Shown: piece after piece, positions 1 to 12,689 of the stretch | How the letters are laid out: each line of letters opens with the position of its first letter | Numbering within the stretch: the first letter of the stretch is position 1 | NCBI GenBank assembly: GCA_036023115.1 | Contig: JAYKKT010000046.1 | Location: 5,532,501-5,596,500, forward strand | Reading direction: 5' to 3' | Source: Brasenia schreberi | Taxonomy: Eukaryota > Streptophyta > Magnoliopsida > Nymphaeales > Cabombaceae | Length of the DNA: 64,000 nucleotides | The notes under the pieces: generated by a model | The model's input: only the letters and a program-made list of their open reading frames with translations | Told to the model about the DNA's origin: nothing | Databases searched by the model: none | Translations under genes and position numbers: made by a program

Positions 1-23
1 GCATCAATAATTAGAAGATCAAA

Positions 24-27
<4 letters not shown>

Positions 28-82
<55 letters not shown>
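28..82. repeat. (CA)n(TA)n compound microsatellite
   Basis: A run of CA dinucleotides passes directly into a run of TA dinucleotides. The same order of dinucleotides recurs at several other places in the window. Confidence 0.95.
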
Positions 83-88
<6 letters not shown>

Positions 89-112
89 ATAAGATATAGG
101 ACTCTTTGAGAA

Positions 113-312
113 TGGCAACAACAACAACTAAGCCTTTTCCCATACTAGACGGGGCTCATCTACATGTATTCTTTGTTTCCACATATTAGCAATTAACTCA
201 CAATAAGTGTGGTCATCCTCTACCTCTTTTAATACTTTCTAAATTTAGTTTTTCATACCTTCTTACACGTTCTTCTTTTGATCTTATTTCTATATGTCCA
301 GATTTGAGAATG
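113..312 (-). mobile_element. 3' tail of an RTE-type LINE
   Basis: On the + strand the block begins with repeated CAA and then the phrase aactaagccttttcccatac. This is the reverse complement of the 3' end of plant RTE-clade non-LTR retrotransposons, which end in a TTG-rich tail. The following text matches the copies near 13.38 kb and 40.5 kb. No open reverse transcriptase frame remains. The left limit is set by the CAA run; the right limit is approximate. Confidence 0.7.
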
Positions 313-1152
313 AAATCTTTTAAATTCTTTGGTTGTTTGATAAAGAGACATGACCAGTTCAGATGAAATAATTTGAAGCAACCCTTTTGTTTTCTGTGTT
401 TTAATTATAAACCGTTCATCTCTTCGATTGACCGGAAAAACTCAACCTCAAAAGTCAATGCTTACTTGGTGAAAGGTATTTTAGCTGTGTATTAGTGACG
501 GTCATCGTCGCAACAACGCAGAGAGTCTGCACCATTGAACCAACTTATTTAAGCTTGAAAGAGGGAGGGATTTTCTTGACGGGGAGAGGAAACTCGTAAG
601 GACACAGACTTGGTATTCTTCTAAATCTGTCATTGTATTGATTATTATTGAGCTTTCTCAATATTCTGCCTGGAAACAGGCCTCAGACATCCACACCGTC
701 GAGCCTTGCAACTTCATCACTTCCAGTGATCATGAGAAAATCAGCATTTTCTACTACATTAATCCTACCACTATTAAATCCATAGGACCCCTTCCCTTTT
801 ATCTTTCTGTTAAATAATCTCCCATCTTTATCAAAATCATGAAGCCTTGACATTTCTTTTTAAAATAAAAGTCATATTTAATTTAATTTGTCAAATGCCC
901 AAGCTGTGGCGTGGTGAGAGAGCCTCTGCTGCCATCAAATGTTCATGTACAAGCTAGAGTCAAATATATTCCCAGCAAGCATGGATCCCACATCAAAGTT
1001 GTTCACCAAGTCTCCGAGCACATACCATCCAAGTACAGTTCGTAATAACATTTAGCATCTCCTTCTAAGTCAACCATATAGCAAGGTGAGGCAATATCCT
1101 TAATTTAGGTCAGTTTTTATAAGTTATGTTAATATTCTTTGCCACATTTTCT

Positions 1153-1174
1153 AACCTCTCTCTCTCTCTATCTA

Positions 1175-1266
<92 letters not shown>

Positions 1267-1312
1267 TAGATAGATAGATAGATATACATATACATATACA
1301 TATACACATGTT
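1153..1312. repeat. (CT)n(TA)n(GATA)n microsatellite
   Basis: A CT tract, a few CTAT units, about 85 bp of pure TA, then GATA and TACATA units. It gives spurious Tyr-Ile open frames on the minus strand. Confidence 0.95.
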
Positions 1313-2949
1313 TGTTGAGTACAGTGTGTAGGTACGTATTAAAGAAATAGACACGATATTGTCAGGTGATAAAATATTCACAAATCCATCTCCCCCGCTA
1401 GCAAAGCTGTCAAACTTGCTAAAATAAACTTCAACGTATCTATAGGTGAGGTTTTCAAAAAACATGAATGTCAAAAAGTAAAATAAAAAATCAAATTTTC
1501 ATACCTTCCTCGATTCGACCTCCTTAATTGAGGGTTTTTTTTAGGTTAATTGTTGTCTCTTCTAGTTCTACCACTTTAGAATAAATTATATTATTTCATG
1601 TTTCAAAGAAAGATTTTCTTGCAAAACTTGTTCCACCGATTTATGTTCAGTTTTTTAAGTTATTCTTCGTGTGTTTGCATAGATCCGAAAGCACTCAAAT
1701 CGTGTAAAATTTAGAGTTAACTCACATATGTACACTTACTTATACATACACCATACATATCAAGATCTTAAATACTTAAAAATTTAATTTAAGTTCCTGG
1801 CACTTTAGAGACTCATATAATTTAAAGAGCTGAACATATGTTTCAGTGTGTGAGTGATCATTTCTGAACTATGGATCACCTATCTTTTCCAGTCCTTCTT
1901 TAATCATATTCTAGATGCCTCTTATAACTACTTGCTTGTCATTTATAGAGAGAGAGCAAGAGACAGGACAATCCAGCCCATTGTGTCGACTTTCGTCGAA
2001 TGTATGTTTGCGTATGTTTCATTTATCAATTATTAATAACTTGTCCTTTCATTCTTTTATCCTGTAATCATCTATTTTTAGATGGTTGTAATGTCTACTC
2101 TCTTTCTCTCTCTCATATAGTGTGTTCCGAAAGACTAAGAAAAAAAAAAACAGTTTGAAAAGATAATATATATAAATATACACTCAAAATCATTTATGCT
2201 CATATCTACTCAAATATTTTTATTGTTTTTAAATTTTAAATTTAAAAACAATAAAATATATCATTATAATTTCATACTTCACATTTAATCCACAATTGTA
2301 CAAATTTCGATTGAACTAATCAGACGCTAGAAGTCTTTGAATGGATCTAAACCACTATCTCTCTTTCTCTCTCTCCTTATAGTCCATATATATATATATA
2401 AGATGTCTTAGTTGCATAATATCTTTTACCATATAATCTTTCATAAACATTTTTACCGTTTGATACGTGAGACATCAATATTGGAGATTTGAATTACTTT
2501 ACATTTAATTTATATGATACATTAAATATAAGCGTACAAAAGTACTTTTATTTCTTTTATCATTGATAAAGATCAAATGCTAAACTATTTATGTAAGATT
2601 ATGCACCAAAACATATTATGTAACTAAGACTTCGGTTGAGATTTTTAAGTAAAAAAACTGCATTTGTTACACCTAAAAAGTATACTTTTACAATTTTAAT
2701 TTCAATCATGTATCGAACGGTTGAAATCATTTGAGAATGATTTAAGTATCTAATCTCTCTCTATATATATAGCATTCAAACAGCGTGTGACTAGGTTTCG
2801 GCTCAGTGAATGTTCACAAGGGCTGTAGTTAAGCTAAAGTGGGTTTTTTCTGATTCAACTAGGCTCGATTGAGGGTCCGTCTCAGATTTAATGATAATGG
2901 ATCTAGGTTGGACTGGGTTGAGTCTACCTGGATGAGATCCGATCCAAGA
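1313..2949. other. AT-rich intergenic DNA, no gene seen
   Basis: Both strands lack any frame with recognisable protein similarity. The stretch is AT-rich with short CT and TA tracts. Confidence 0.6.
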
Positions 2950-4130
2950 CAACCAGCTAGAGCGTTTTGGCGGACGGTGGCGGAGCAGGCGGAACGGGGT
3001 GGAATCTGCTAGCGCCGATGTAGGGAAAGGGCAGCAGGGTTTGGCGGCCGGTGGCGGAGCCAGGGTGGTGGTTGATGGAGGTCGAGATGTGATCGGTGGA
3101 GGGTGAAACCAAAGGGAGAAGGGAATGGTCGGCAGAGGGAAGAAAACGATTGGTCTGGGCGGCTCCGGTGGCGATTGCAGGTGGGAATGGAGGCTGTCGG
3201 CGGTGGCATAATGATGGCGGAAGAGAAGAAGGCAATGGAGAGGTCGGATGAGGTGAAAGCGAGCAACAATCGGTGGCGGACGGTTGATCGACGGTCAATC
3301 GAGGCAGAAGACTGGCTCGGATTCCGAAACGCTTCAATGGACTGGTGATTCCGGCGAGATATCAGGCAACGACAGGCGGGGATGGACGGGAACCGAGTGG
3401 CGCGTGAAGGCCAACATGCTGTAAGGAAATGGCCGTTGTGGACAATCCCAACATAGAAACAGTTGGATTTGGTCATGCCGTCGTTATCTTTCAAGAGAGC
3501 AGCGCAGGCAAGAACAAACGGAAGTACACAAAATTCCCACACAAACCCCATTTAAAAGAAACCTCAAACAACATTACATTACTTTATCGTGATTTTTTCC
3601 AATGAAGCATACCTAAACTCAAAGATCAAATAACGGAGAGGTCGACAAAAAGAAGAAAACCGGCAAGGAGTTGACCGAAAAATCCCAACACATGCCGGGA
3701 TGATAGTGATTGATTCGGATGTCTCTCAGGACGGGCTCACATGGCTGAAGTTTGGTGGCGAACCCAAGTCAACGGGAAGAAATTGGTTCTCCGCCGCTCT
3801 GCAACAGGGATCTCCATGGTTCAGCTTAGCATCTCGGCGAGATTCAGGTGCCGTTCTCTCCAGGGTTAAAAGCAACGGCCATGGCAGGAGATGATCAGTT
3901 CGAGCTTGGACGTGGCCTTCTTGCGCTCGATGCAACTAGGCAATTCGATGGTCAACAGAGAGGATGATCAAATCAATCCTCGTGAGGCTCATCATGAAGA
4001 CAGACAATACGATTAGACGAAGGGGCTCGTCCAAGAGATGAGAAGAGGAGGAGGAGATGAGAGACGCGATGAATAACACGAGACAGAATGCTAACAAAGC
4101 AAATCACAAATACAGAAGCTCTTTTCCTTG
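2950..4130. other. GC-rich island of unknown origin
   Basis: Composition changes sharply at about 2950 from AT-rich to GC-rich, with many GGTGGCGG-like words, and falls back near 4130. Overlapping frames of 60 to 180 codons exist on both strands, but their translations are Pro/Ser/Arg-rich (minus) or Gly/Arg-rich (plus) and match no family I know. It could be a remnant of an LTR element or a decayed gene. No terminal repeats or target duplication were found. Confidence 0.4.
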
Positions 4131-5756
4131 TGCTGAGCAGCAGTACTAATTTTGATTAAAATTATAATGAAAAGCAAATCCTAACTAATTAGGATCCTGA
4201 TGACCATAAATTCCTATTGCATTAAAATTCTTTAAAGGTAAACTGAAATTATTCTGACTAATTCAAATGTCCTAACAATCACATGACCTTATTTATCTAA
4301 AATAAGTTTAAGAAAAGTAAATGGTAAATGTGGGTGTGGATCTCATAGATCTAAACTTGAAACACGGGATCTAACTCGTCCGATTAACGGACGGGGTTCA
4401 AAGCACCGGCACCGATGGGATTGGACGAACCATTGTATGAGAAAACAGGATAACTTAAATAAATAAAACAAAATACTTAATTGATAATAGAAAAGAGTGT
4501 GCAACCTCAACAAACTAATATCTTTCTCCATAAAGTAGAAGTTGGTGAGAAAATTCCTCTAGTCAAGAGTCATTCGGTGTGCTTCATGACTTCTACCCTT
4601 TCTTTGATGATTGTTTTGTTCCCTTCACGATTGACACAGCGAACCAATGACAACCTTTTCTTCAATGTTCATTAAGGTTTTGCCGTAATTTTTTCTTTGT
4701 GTATGTTTATGTTAGGTCGATGAGATTGACAATGCCCATCCTTACTTAGCCGGACTAAGATGAAACAAGATTTCAAAGTTCTTTGAAACCAAACAAGCTT
4801 TAGCGGATTTTACAAGTGTTCCAATATATGATATTTAAAATGTCATGGTATCAAACTTGTTATGTCGTAACTATCTAACTAAACTTGATTTGAAAATATG
4901 ACTGCACCTAATATTTAGCGTCAAACAAGCCTTAGCGGATTTCATAACCCGTGTTTAAAAGGTTTCACATAAAAAAAAATGTGAGTTGGTCGCCCGGATG
5001 CTAAGATATATAACAATCATTTGCACCAAATAACTCAATAACACAACATGACAAATCACAATAAAGGAATTTGAGCAAGGACGAAAGGAAGAGGGTCTTG
5101 TAGAGGCCATGGCTCCTCCTAAAGTTTTAGAAATAATAGTTCATATATTGGAATTTCTAAATAAATGAAATAAATGAATGCAAATTTTAACTATTAATTC
5201 TTTGGTTTAACTGGTTCGACTATGGTTAGGGGTTCAAGTCCTGGGGAAATACTTGCTCTTTTTATTTTGTATTTCTATAACATCAAAAATATATAAAAGA
5301 ATTTGCTTGTTTACGTAGATAAAAGTGGGAGGATCTTTTGTTTTTAGTTATCTCCTTCTCTCCCTTTCCTTCTAACAGAGAGCAAAAAGGTAACATATAT
5401 TTCTTTTTCTTTTTCTTTTTCATAATGATAAATTTGTAAGAACCAAATATATTTCCTGAAACATAAATAAGGCAGGTACATGACTTGTTATTATTAGAGG
5501 AAGAAAACATGATTCTTACTTTGTTTTCTTTTCTTAAGGATTTTTATTTGTTAAGCAAGATGGAATTCCTCTTTATTCAAAAACCAATACAAAGAGCACT
5601 TCAATATTGCTCCCAAAGACACTTATGCTTCTCCAATAGTGTATGATTGTGCAAAAGCTTGTGGATCACATGTAGGTGATGATATTTTCATTTTTTTAAA
5701 AGATTATATATATGTGTGTATATATATATGTGATGATATTTTCATTTTTTTGAAAG

Positions 5757-5797
<41 letters not shown>

Positions 5798-6240
5798 AGA
5801 TGCTTTTTTTGTGTCTAGATGCTTCTTATAACAACTTATAGATCACCAAAGCATATCAAAAGATCTAAAACGACAGAACCAGACGTATGAAAGGGTGATT
5901 GTCTAGATGCTTCTTATAAGATCCTAAATCACATCGTATGTAAAAGGGGGTACAAGCGTCGTTACCAAACGCATGAAAAGGTGGCATTCCGGCTTGGAGA
6001 AGAACGACGCAATGGAAGAGGGGATAAAGAGATGCATCCACCCTCTCTCAATACACCAACAAATAGACAAAGCGTGACGATCAATCAATAAATAAAAGCG
6101 ACGCTGTAAACCAGCTTTTCGTCCCCCAGCCGAACCAAAATTTCAGACCGTTAAAAACGACGAAAATAAAAGAGAATTCCACCCCTTAAATATGACTCGA
6201 GGGAAAAAGGAAAATATTAAAAAAAGAAAAAAGAAAAGCT
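4131..6240. other. AT-rich intergenic DNA with small repeats
   Basis: No gene is visible. There is a duplicated phrase (gatgatattttcatttttt) near 5678 and 5732, a TA microsatellite at about 5760-5793, and a short tRNA-like phrase near 5205-5255. The last 300 bp lie just upstream of the ERF gene and probably contain its distal promoter. Confidence 0.5.
5205..5255 (+). mobile_element. Possible tRNA-derived SINE relic
   Basis: A box B-like word, ggggttcaagtcctgg, lies about 20 bp after a box A-like word, ggtttaactgg. The spacing is shorter than in a functional tRNA and no cloverleaf can be drawn, so this is at best a decayed SINE head. Confidence 0.3.
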
Positions 6241-6262
6241 AGAGAGAGGAGCTTTGTGAACC

Positions 6263-6270
6263 TATAAATA
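6263..6270 (+). promoter_or_regulatory. Candidate TATA box of the ERF gene
   Basis: TATAAATA lies 226 bp upstream of the ERF start codon. A CT-rich tract at 6347-6367, common in plant 5' leaders, follows. Transcription would start near 6295. Confidence 0.6.
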
Positions 6271-6397
6271 CGTCCTCACCGCCCTCTTCATCCTCTGTAA
6301 AAAGGCGCCTGGTAAACCTACAAACCTGAAAGAGAAATAGAGGACGTCTCTCTCTCTCTCTCTCTCTGTTAGGGGCTTGCCTTGTTTTCTTTAGTTA

Positions 6398-6529
6398 ATG
6401 ATTGATATATACGACTGTCCTCAGTGGTATAATAACTGGTCCTCGGTGATTGATCGACTCGGTCTCAAGAAGAAGAAAAGCAAACAGAATGTGTGGAGGA
6501 GCGATCATCTTCGACCTGATTCGAAATAG
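6398..6529 (+). promoter_or_regulatory. Upstream ORF overlapping the ERF start
   Basis: If transcription starts near the TATA box, an ATG at 6398 in the leader opens a 43-codon frame. It runs past the main start (6489) in a different frame and stops at 6529. Such overlapping upstream ORFs usually lower translation of the main frame; reinitiation at 6489 would be impossible without leaky scanning. The geometry is visible in the sequence; use in the cell is inference. An intron in the leader could remove it. Confidence 0.4.
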
Positions 6530-7342
6530 CCAACGAAATGGCACCGCTGCGATCCCTGATTCCTGGCCGGATTTTTTCTCCAACGTACCCCGCGATCCCC
6601 ATGCTGAGAAGTCCACCGTCAAGCCCTTTCCCCTTCTCCCCAAACGTCGCCACCCTTCCGGTATTTATAATCTTGCATTCTCGCACATCTTTAGATTTTG
6701 TTAGTACTGTTTCTAATAGATACGGTGGTTTTGATGGTTATAGATGGTGTAGATTGCAATGAAGAAGAAGAGGAGGAGGAGCCGAAGCCGAAGCGTAAGA
6801 GGAAGAATCTGTACAGAGGGATCAGGCAGCGGCCCTGGGGGAAGTGGGCAGCTGAGATTCGCGATCCGAGGAAGGGGGTGAGGGTGTGGCTGGGGACGTT
6901 CAACACCGCCGAGGAGGCGGCGCGCGCCTACGACGCCGAGGCGCGGAAGATAAGGGGTACTAAAGCCAAGGTTAACTTTCCTAATGAGATCCCTTCTCCC
7001 CGTCCTCCGGCCAACTTCGCCGGTCACCGCCACCACCCGCAATTCCGGCAGGAACCATCGGTCTTCCTGGGTTTCGACTCAGTGGCTCCGGTACCGGAGA
7101 ACGCCATCGTCCCCGTTGAAGAGGAAGAGAAGAAGTCCGCGATGAAGCTGGCTCAGGAGTTGTCTGTCTACGATACGTATATCGAGTTTCTGCAAGCGTT
7201 CGATGCAGGGTACGAGCAGGAGCAGCCGATAGTGTCGGCTGCGCCGCCGGCGAACCAGGAGAACGCCGTGGCAACATCGATGGAGCTCTGGAGCTTCGAC
7301 GATGTGCCGATGAGCTCCGCAGCTTCGACCACCGCCATGTGA
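6489..7342 (+). CDS. ERF group VII transcription factor (RAP2.3/RAP2.12-like)
   Basis: Nuclear AP2/ERF DNA-binding regulator, 256 aa. Exons are 6489-6660 and 6744-7342; the 83-bp intron splits an Asp codon, GT at 6661 and AG at 6742-6743. The chosen start gives [11 protein letters not shown], the N-terminal signature of group VII; there is no in-frame ATG upstream. In this group the Met is removed and Cys2 is oxidised by plant cysteine oxidases, so oxygen sets protein stability through the N-degron pathway (established for Arabidopsis members). An acidic stretch and a basic PKPKRKRKN segment, a likely nuclear signal, come before the AP2 domain ([19 protein letters not shown], then [20 protein letters not shown]). 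The C-terminal part carries [17 protein letters not shown] and ELWSFDDVP, like the group's conserved activation region. Length fits RAP2.3 (about 250 aa). An alternative acceptor nine bases downstream would also stay in frame. Confidence 0.93.
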
Positions 7343-9639
7343 TCGGCACGAAGCCTTGACGCCGCTGCCACCACCATTGAAGAACAATTGAACCGCCTTG
7401 CTTTTTGTTCTTTTTTGTTGGTTTCATTCTTTGTGAATAGGTCAAGGAGTTAGTGGACTCTCGTCTCCATCGTTTCTCTTGCTTTTTTTGGTCTTTAGTC
7501 ATTTAGTTTTGCTTTCGTTTTAAAGCTGTTTAATTGAATAATTTCCTTTCGATCAATTCAATCTATGCTCTCCCTCTCTCTCTCTGATTTTGACAAACTT
7601 TGGCGAGAGATGAATGGAAATAAATCAATCTTGATCCTTGTTTGTTTACACCAATTGATGAATCTGGTAGATTTTTGACAAATTGGCGAACAAGCGGAGT
7701 TGGCGAATCCAAACGCTTGAATCTTTCATCAAAAGATCAACGGGACGAATGGTGAATACATTCACTACAATCTTCCATCAAAAGACTGCTGAGAGTAGTA
7801 GTAAAGGTTGAGCCTTGTTGCTTGTTGACTCCAACAAAGATAGTTCCGTTTTATATTTAATTTATTAAAGAAATATATATCTGTTTCTTAACAGCGACAG
7901 GTCCATTCGCTTGGCCGACTCGAACGTGTCTTTGTCGTACTTTCGGTCTGTGATCTGAACCAACGTATCGGCAAATGGTTCCGATTCGGTCCTCCATAAA
8001 CTGATTTATCTCGTCATTTGGCCGGTTTAGTTTCATGTTTTGTCGCCAGCAACTCCGGCTGGAAATAAGGTGGTTCTGGTGGAAGTAAGGGGTGTTTTTT
8101 CTATGATTTCTATATATATACATAAACCACGCTCTGTGTGAGTGAGGTGAGTCCGGTTGACATAGCTTAGTCGAACTCTCCACCGGCAGCTGCTCCTGCC
8201 GTTGAGTTAACGCTCTCGACGCAGCGGTACCAATATTTCATACCTCAAAAAAAAGAAAGGAAAGAAAAAACAGAGCAATATTTAAGAGTTGAGACATGCA
8301 AATACTATCCTTATAAAGCGCTACGTTCCGGAACCCGAGTCGATTGACTGAATCGGGTTCGGGTCGTGGCATTGTGGTCGCCGCATCTCATAGAACGAAG
8401 GTTGGTGGGACCCATAATATGGCATAAAACGTGTGGTGCCGCAGCAACGAATTCCTGTGGGTCGGGCACATCGGATTAGACCCGAAAACCATGTTCTGTC
8501 CTTTCTTTATCCCAACCCGAATCAATAGGCCCATAGTGTTGCATGTGACTCTTTCTTGGAAGACAAGGCAATAAAGAAAAAAAGAATCTACCAAAGATAT
8601 TTTTGCTTCTGTCGGGTCCCGGGGCTGGTTGAGTAGGATAGTGTTTTACAACTTTCTGGGCCTTAGACCCGACCCGATTACGTTTCAGTCCTGGGTACCG
8701 GCTCCTGTGTTGAAACCCATATCCAAACCCCAATGATCATGCACGCATACACAGAACGAAAACCACACTTTATCCAACACTAAGTGGAGTCGGGTGGACA
8801 TTGCCGGTTTTTAACCGACCTAGCAGTTCCAACCCGGAAATCGGGTCAGGAACCAATTGAAATCAGGCCTAGAACCAGTGACCACCTTGTTCGTTTTCGG
8901 TTCCACTTTTCATGAAACTGCTGGCTCCGGAAAAAAATTTATATTTATATTTATAATATTTTTTACGAGGTTTAGAACTGAAAATAGAACTAGTCATGGG
9001 CCGATTTGGTTACGGTTCCAGATTCTGAATAACTGATACCAGTCATTTCTAGAGTCAAGTGCATAAATTTTAATTCCCTATTGTGTGTTTGGTTCATGTT
9101 CGTAGGGTATGCTTAATCCTTCCTCTAATTACACACACGTGCACACACACACACGCATGCATGCATACACAATACACACATAGAGGAATTGAAGTACAAA
9201 ACCCCTCAAGAAACGTATATTTTTCTTTTAAAAATAAGATCTTTCTTGTGGAATTCTATACCTACGATATCATGGGAATCAACTCTTGGAATGTTGAGAT
9301 TCAGCGTCATGATGTATTTTGTGATATTTTAAAAATAATTATACAAGAAAGACCTGAACCCCGGACCCCATGCACATACCAAATTTTGGCGTTTCAAAAG
9401 TTGATTAGTATTAGAAAATCATTCTAAACATGCTTGATGGATTGGTTTGCGAAAAAACAATCGAAAAATGGCGTGTTTCATGTCAGGAGTGGCCTCTTAG
9501 GTAATCGATGGTAAACATAGAACTTTGTCTAACTTTTACCATCAATCACATGCCTTATGAGATCAGGTTCAGTTTTCGTTTGGTGTATATATGATTAGAT
9601 CCAAGTCTAGTACTATCAACCCAAACAGAGACCCGGATC
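7343..9639. other. Intergenic DNA downstream of the ERF gene
   Basis: The first 250 bp probably include the ERF 3' UTR (AATAA-like words near 7536 and 7619). Beyond this no gene is seen. A repeat rich in GGTTCC-like words occupies about 8800-9060. Confidence 0.5.
8800..9060. repeat. Dispersed repeat rich in ggttcc/ggaacc words
   Basis: The block is dense in accgg, ggttcc and gaacc words on both strands. Blocks with the same vocabulary occur at 44.21-44.48 kb and 62.17-62.35 kb. Plant non-autonomous hAT elements often have such subterminal words, but I could not find clean inverted ends or target duplications. Confidence 0.35.
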
Positions 9640-9760
9640 CAACTAAGTGCAATGCGTCATCGGCTTAAGGGGTCGACTCACAAGTTCAAGGTCACTAGTT
9701 GGATACCCAGGTTGTGCATTTGGCTTCCCCGGAAACAGCCGTTTCCTGTTTCGAAACTCT
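9640..9760 (+). mobile_element. tRNA-derived SINE copy (family A)
   Basis: The order cttaagg, then ctcacaagttcaaggtca, then ttggataccc (box B-like), then atttggcttcc is shared with the copies near 11.84, 32.97, 35.65 and 47.30 kb. Copies run in both orientations and are diverged, as expected of an old SINE. Borders are approximate. Confidence 0.5.
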
Positions 9761-10494
9761 ATCAATATGTTTTATTGAACCAAACATATAAAACTAAAAG
9801 AATATCCAATGCTACATACATTGGTAGAGCTCACTTGGTTTGACCAGCTTTTCATTTCTTTTCAATTTTTTTTTTAAAAATTCACACTTAGATATAACAA
9901 TGTGTACATTCGTATATAATTACCATTTCTCCTTTCCTAACTTTTGGAGAATTCCCATATCTTGTTTGGGTTTCTGTTTCCGTAACAATGTGCATGCTCA
10001 AAGGCTGGGTTTGACCCGAACCCGAGAATACCAAACCCGTTGGGAACAGGGCCTAGTAACATAAGCATAGACCCACTGATTTATTCATGTTTACCGTCTG
10101 ATTCCGACTAAATTTGTGGAGCAAGGTATGGTTTATGAAAAGTACAGTGAACTTTTCAATGAAAGAATGTTCTGTACTTGTGTAGAAGGCTTTGAAATCA
10201 TAATTGTTTTGAGTATGATCAAGGTAGAACCCTGGAATCGACCCAGATTTCGCTTCAGGTGCTTAGCATCCTAAACATGGATCGGGATCCATGCACCAAC
10301 TTGAATCTGATTCGGATCCCATCCGTCGTCACCTGTGTGCGTGTGAGCGCGCGCACGTGTGTGTTTAGAAAATATCATATTTAAATCAGTCCAACAGAGG
10401 AAAATTGAAAACCGATTGTTTTCTGGTCAAATATTCAGCCCACAGATTCTCATATTTGACAAGAAGATGGTAAAACTTGTATGACACTTGAACT

Positions 10495-10499
<5 letters not shown>

Positions 10500-10572
<73 letters not shown>
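10500..10572. repeat. (TA)n(GA)n microsatellite
   Basis: About 26 bp of TA joins directly to about 47 bp of GA. Confidence 0.95.
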
Positions 10573-10574
<2 letters not shown>

Positions 10575-10627
10575 CCATAGTTTCACAGTTGTTAGTTTTG
10601 CTTTCATCAAAAGATAAGATATAGATA

Positions 10628-10765
10628 AGATGCATTAAGAGCGTCAGCTCAACTGATAGGGCATATTGACGCCTGGGTTGTTGGTGGGGAGTTCGACTCC
10701 CAGAGGGTGCATGGAGTGTGTGTTAGACTACGGCCTCGTTTTGTATAAAAGAAAAGGGTATAGAT
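10628..10765 (+). mobile_element. tRNA-derived SINE copy (second family)
   Basis: A box A-like word (cagctcaactgatagggca) is followed by a strong box B match (gagttcgactccc), then gagggtgcatgg and an A-rich end (ataaaagaaaaggg). No acceptor stem or CCA-side pairing can be drawn, so this is not a working tRNA gene. The tail resembles the text at about 45.68-45.73 kb. Confidence 0.5.
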
Positions 10766-11709
10766 ATGATCTGTCTGCATCACGTATGTAAAAAGCAAGA
10801 AGTGGATATTATCCACTTTTACGCAGTTTATGCTTTTTAAGCACCTGAAAGACAAATAGCTGTCGTATAAATTTTGGGAAATCACACTCGTACGTCAGGA
10901 AAAGTGTGACCAACCTAGGCATCGGTCCATACTCTCTCTCTCATATATATATATACACACTGTTATAGAGAGAAAGAATGAGAGTTTGATGATTTGGACT
11001 GTTCATCTCATCTCTTTCATCAAACTAATGGTATTTAAAAAAAACAAAAAGTAAAAAATGTATTTCATGGTTTTTAAAAGCTACTTTTATTTCTTTATTT
11101 TAAAATATAAACGGTCCTATCAAACTACCAGACTCGCCTCATTTACTGTGGCCCCTTTTATTCTATTTAGGGTAAAAAAAGAGATAAGAAGATGCTCCTC
11201 AACTTCTCTACTCGTTCATGGTAGCCAGTAGTGTGACGAGTTTATTAATTATGCTACTGATTTACCTACCGCATATGATTCGCTCATTCCTCTTTCTCAT
11301 GAGAAGAGAAACGAAGAGATAGCGACAGTGAACTCAAAAGATATAATGAGGTGGATTGTGCCCCATAAATATTTACCAGATACAAAGACTTGTTTGCATT
11401 GGCAGGCTCAAGATCTTTTTGGGTAAACATATTTGTATTTTAGATGAGGTGCATTTATATTTCACGTCCACAAAGTACTTATATTTCTTTCTTTCTTTAT
11501 ATATATATATATATATATATAGCGTTAGACTCGAAAAATCTTTTTAGATCTCGGGCGAGGGGCATATTTCACCTCGCCCTAAAATGGGTCCGTCGGTGCT
11601 TGTTTGGCTGGGATTACAACACTTGCACCTCACCTCACCCTAAAATGAGTGCCAGTGCTTGTTTGGCTGAGATCACAACACTGAGTCAACTAGAGAGGAC
11701 AACAGATTA

Positions 11710-11747
<38 letters not shown>

Positions 11748-11828
11748 TTTCTTAAACTTTTGGATTGAAACTGATTCGCATAGCCATCCTGACGTGAAAT
11801 CCACTTATTAGCAACTATTTAGTTTCTC

Positions 11829-11935
11829 GCTTGCCTGGCTAGGTTGGCTCAAAAGCTTGAAACCGAAGAAGGTCACAAGTTTGATACCCAAATTGAGCAA
11901 GTCCGGCAACGAGGCCAAATACATTAACCAGACGC
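11829..11935 (+). mobile_element. tRNA-derived SINE copy (family A)
   Basis: A head with tgcctggctaggttggctc, then gaaggtcacaagtttgatac (box B-like), then gaggccaaatac. It shares order and wording with the other family A copies but is strongly diverged. Confidence 0.45.
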
Positions 11936-12133
11936 GATGCAGGCAAACCCTGCAAAGGGCAATCTTGCTTAGAGGTGTGCAGCAACACACATCAGTTCCA
12001 TGTCTGCATGCAACATAGACCCTAAGGAAGTTAATGCATGGTTGCACCGGTTCCACTCACAGTTCGGAATATTGGCCTATCTGGTCACTAGAAAAAGGAT
12101 GATACATACTAAAACAAAGGCATGTCTTGCAAT

Positions 12134-12600
<467 letters not shown>

Positions 12601-12689
12601 CTTGCAATCTTATTTCAATATTTCCTATTGATTTTGCCGAACACAAATAGAAGTATATGGTGTCATACAAGCCATATAAATTGAGAGGA

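Noticed and set aside
1172..1474. Minus-strand 100-codon frame
   Set aside because: About half of it is translated TA microsatellite (Tyr-Ile repeats).
2957..3551. Overlapping minus-strand frames of 126 and 180 codons in the GC-rich island
   Set aside because: Pro/Ser/Arg-rich translations in several frames are expected from GC-rich noncoding DNA; no domain is recognisable.
10386..10610. Minus-strand 74-codon frame
   Set aside because: Its centre is a translated (GA)n/(TA)n microsatellite.
10628..10715. tRNA gene
   Set aside because: Box A and box B are present but no acceptor, D or anticodon stems can be paired; a SINE head explains it better.
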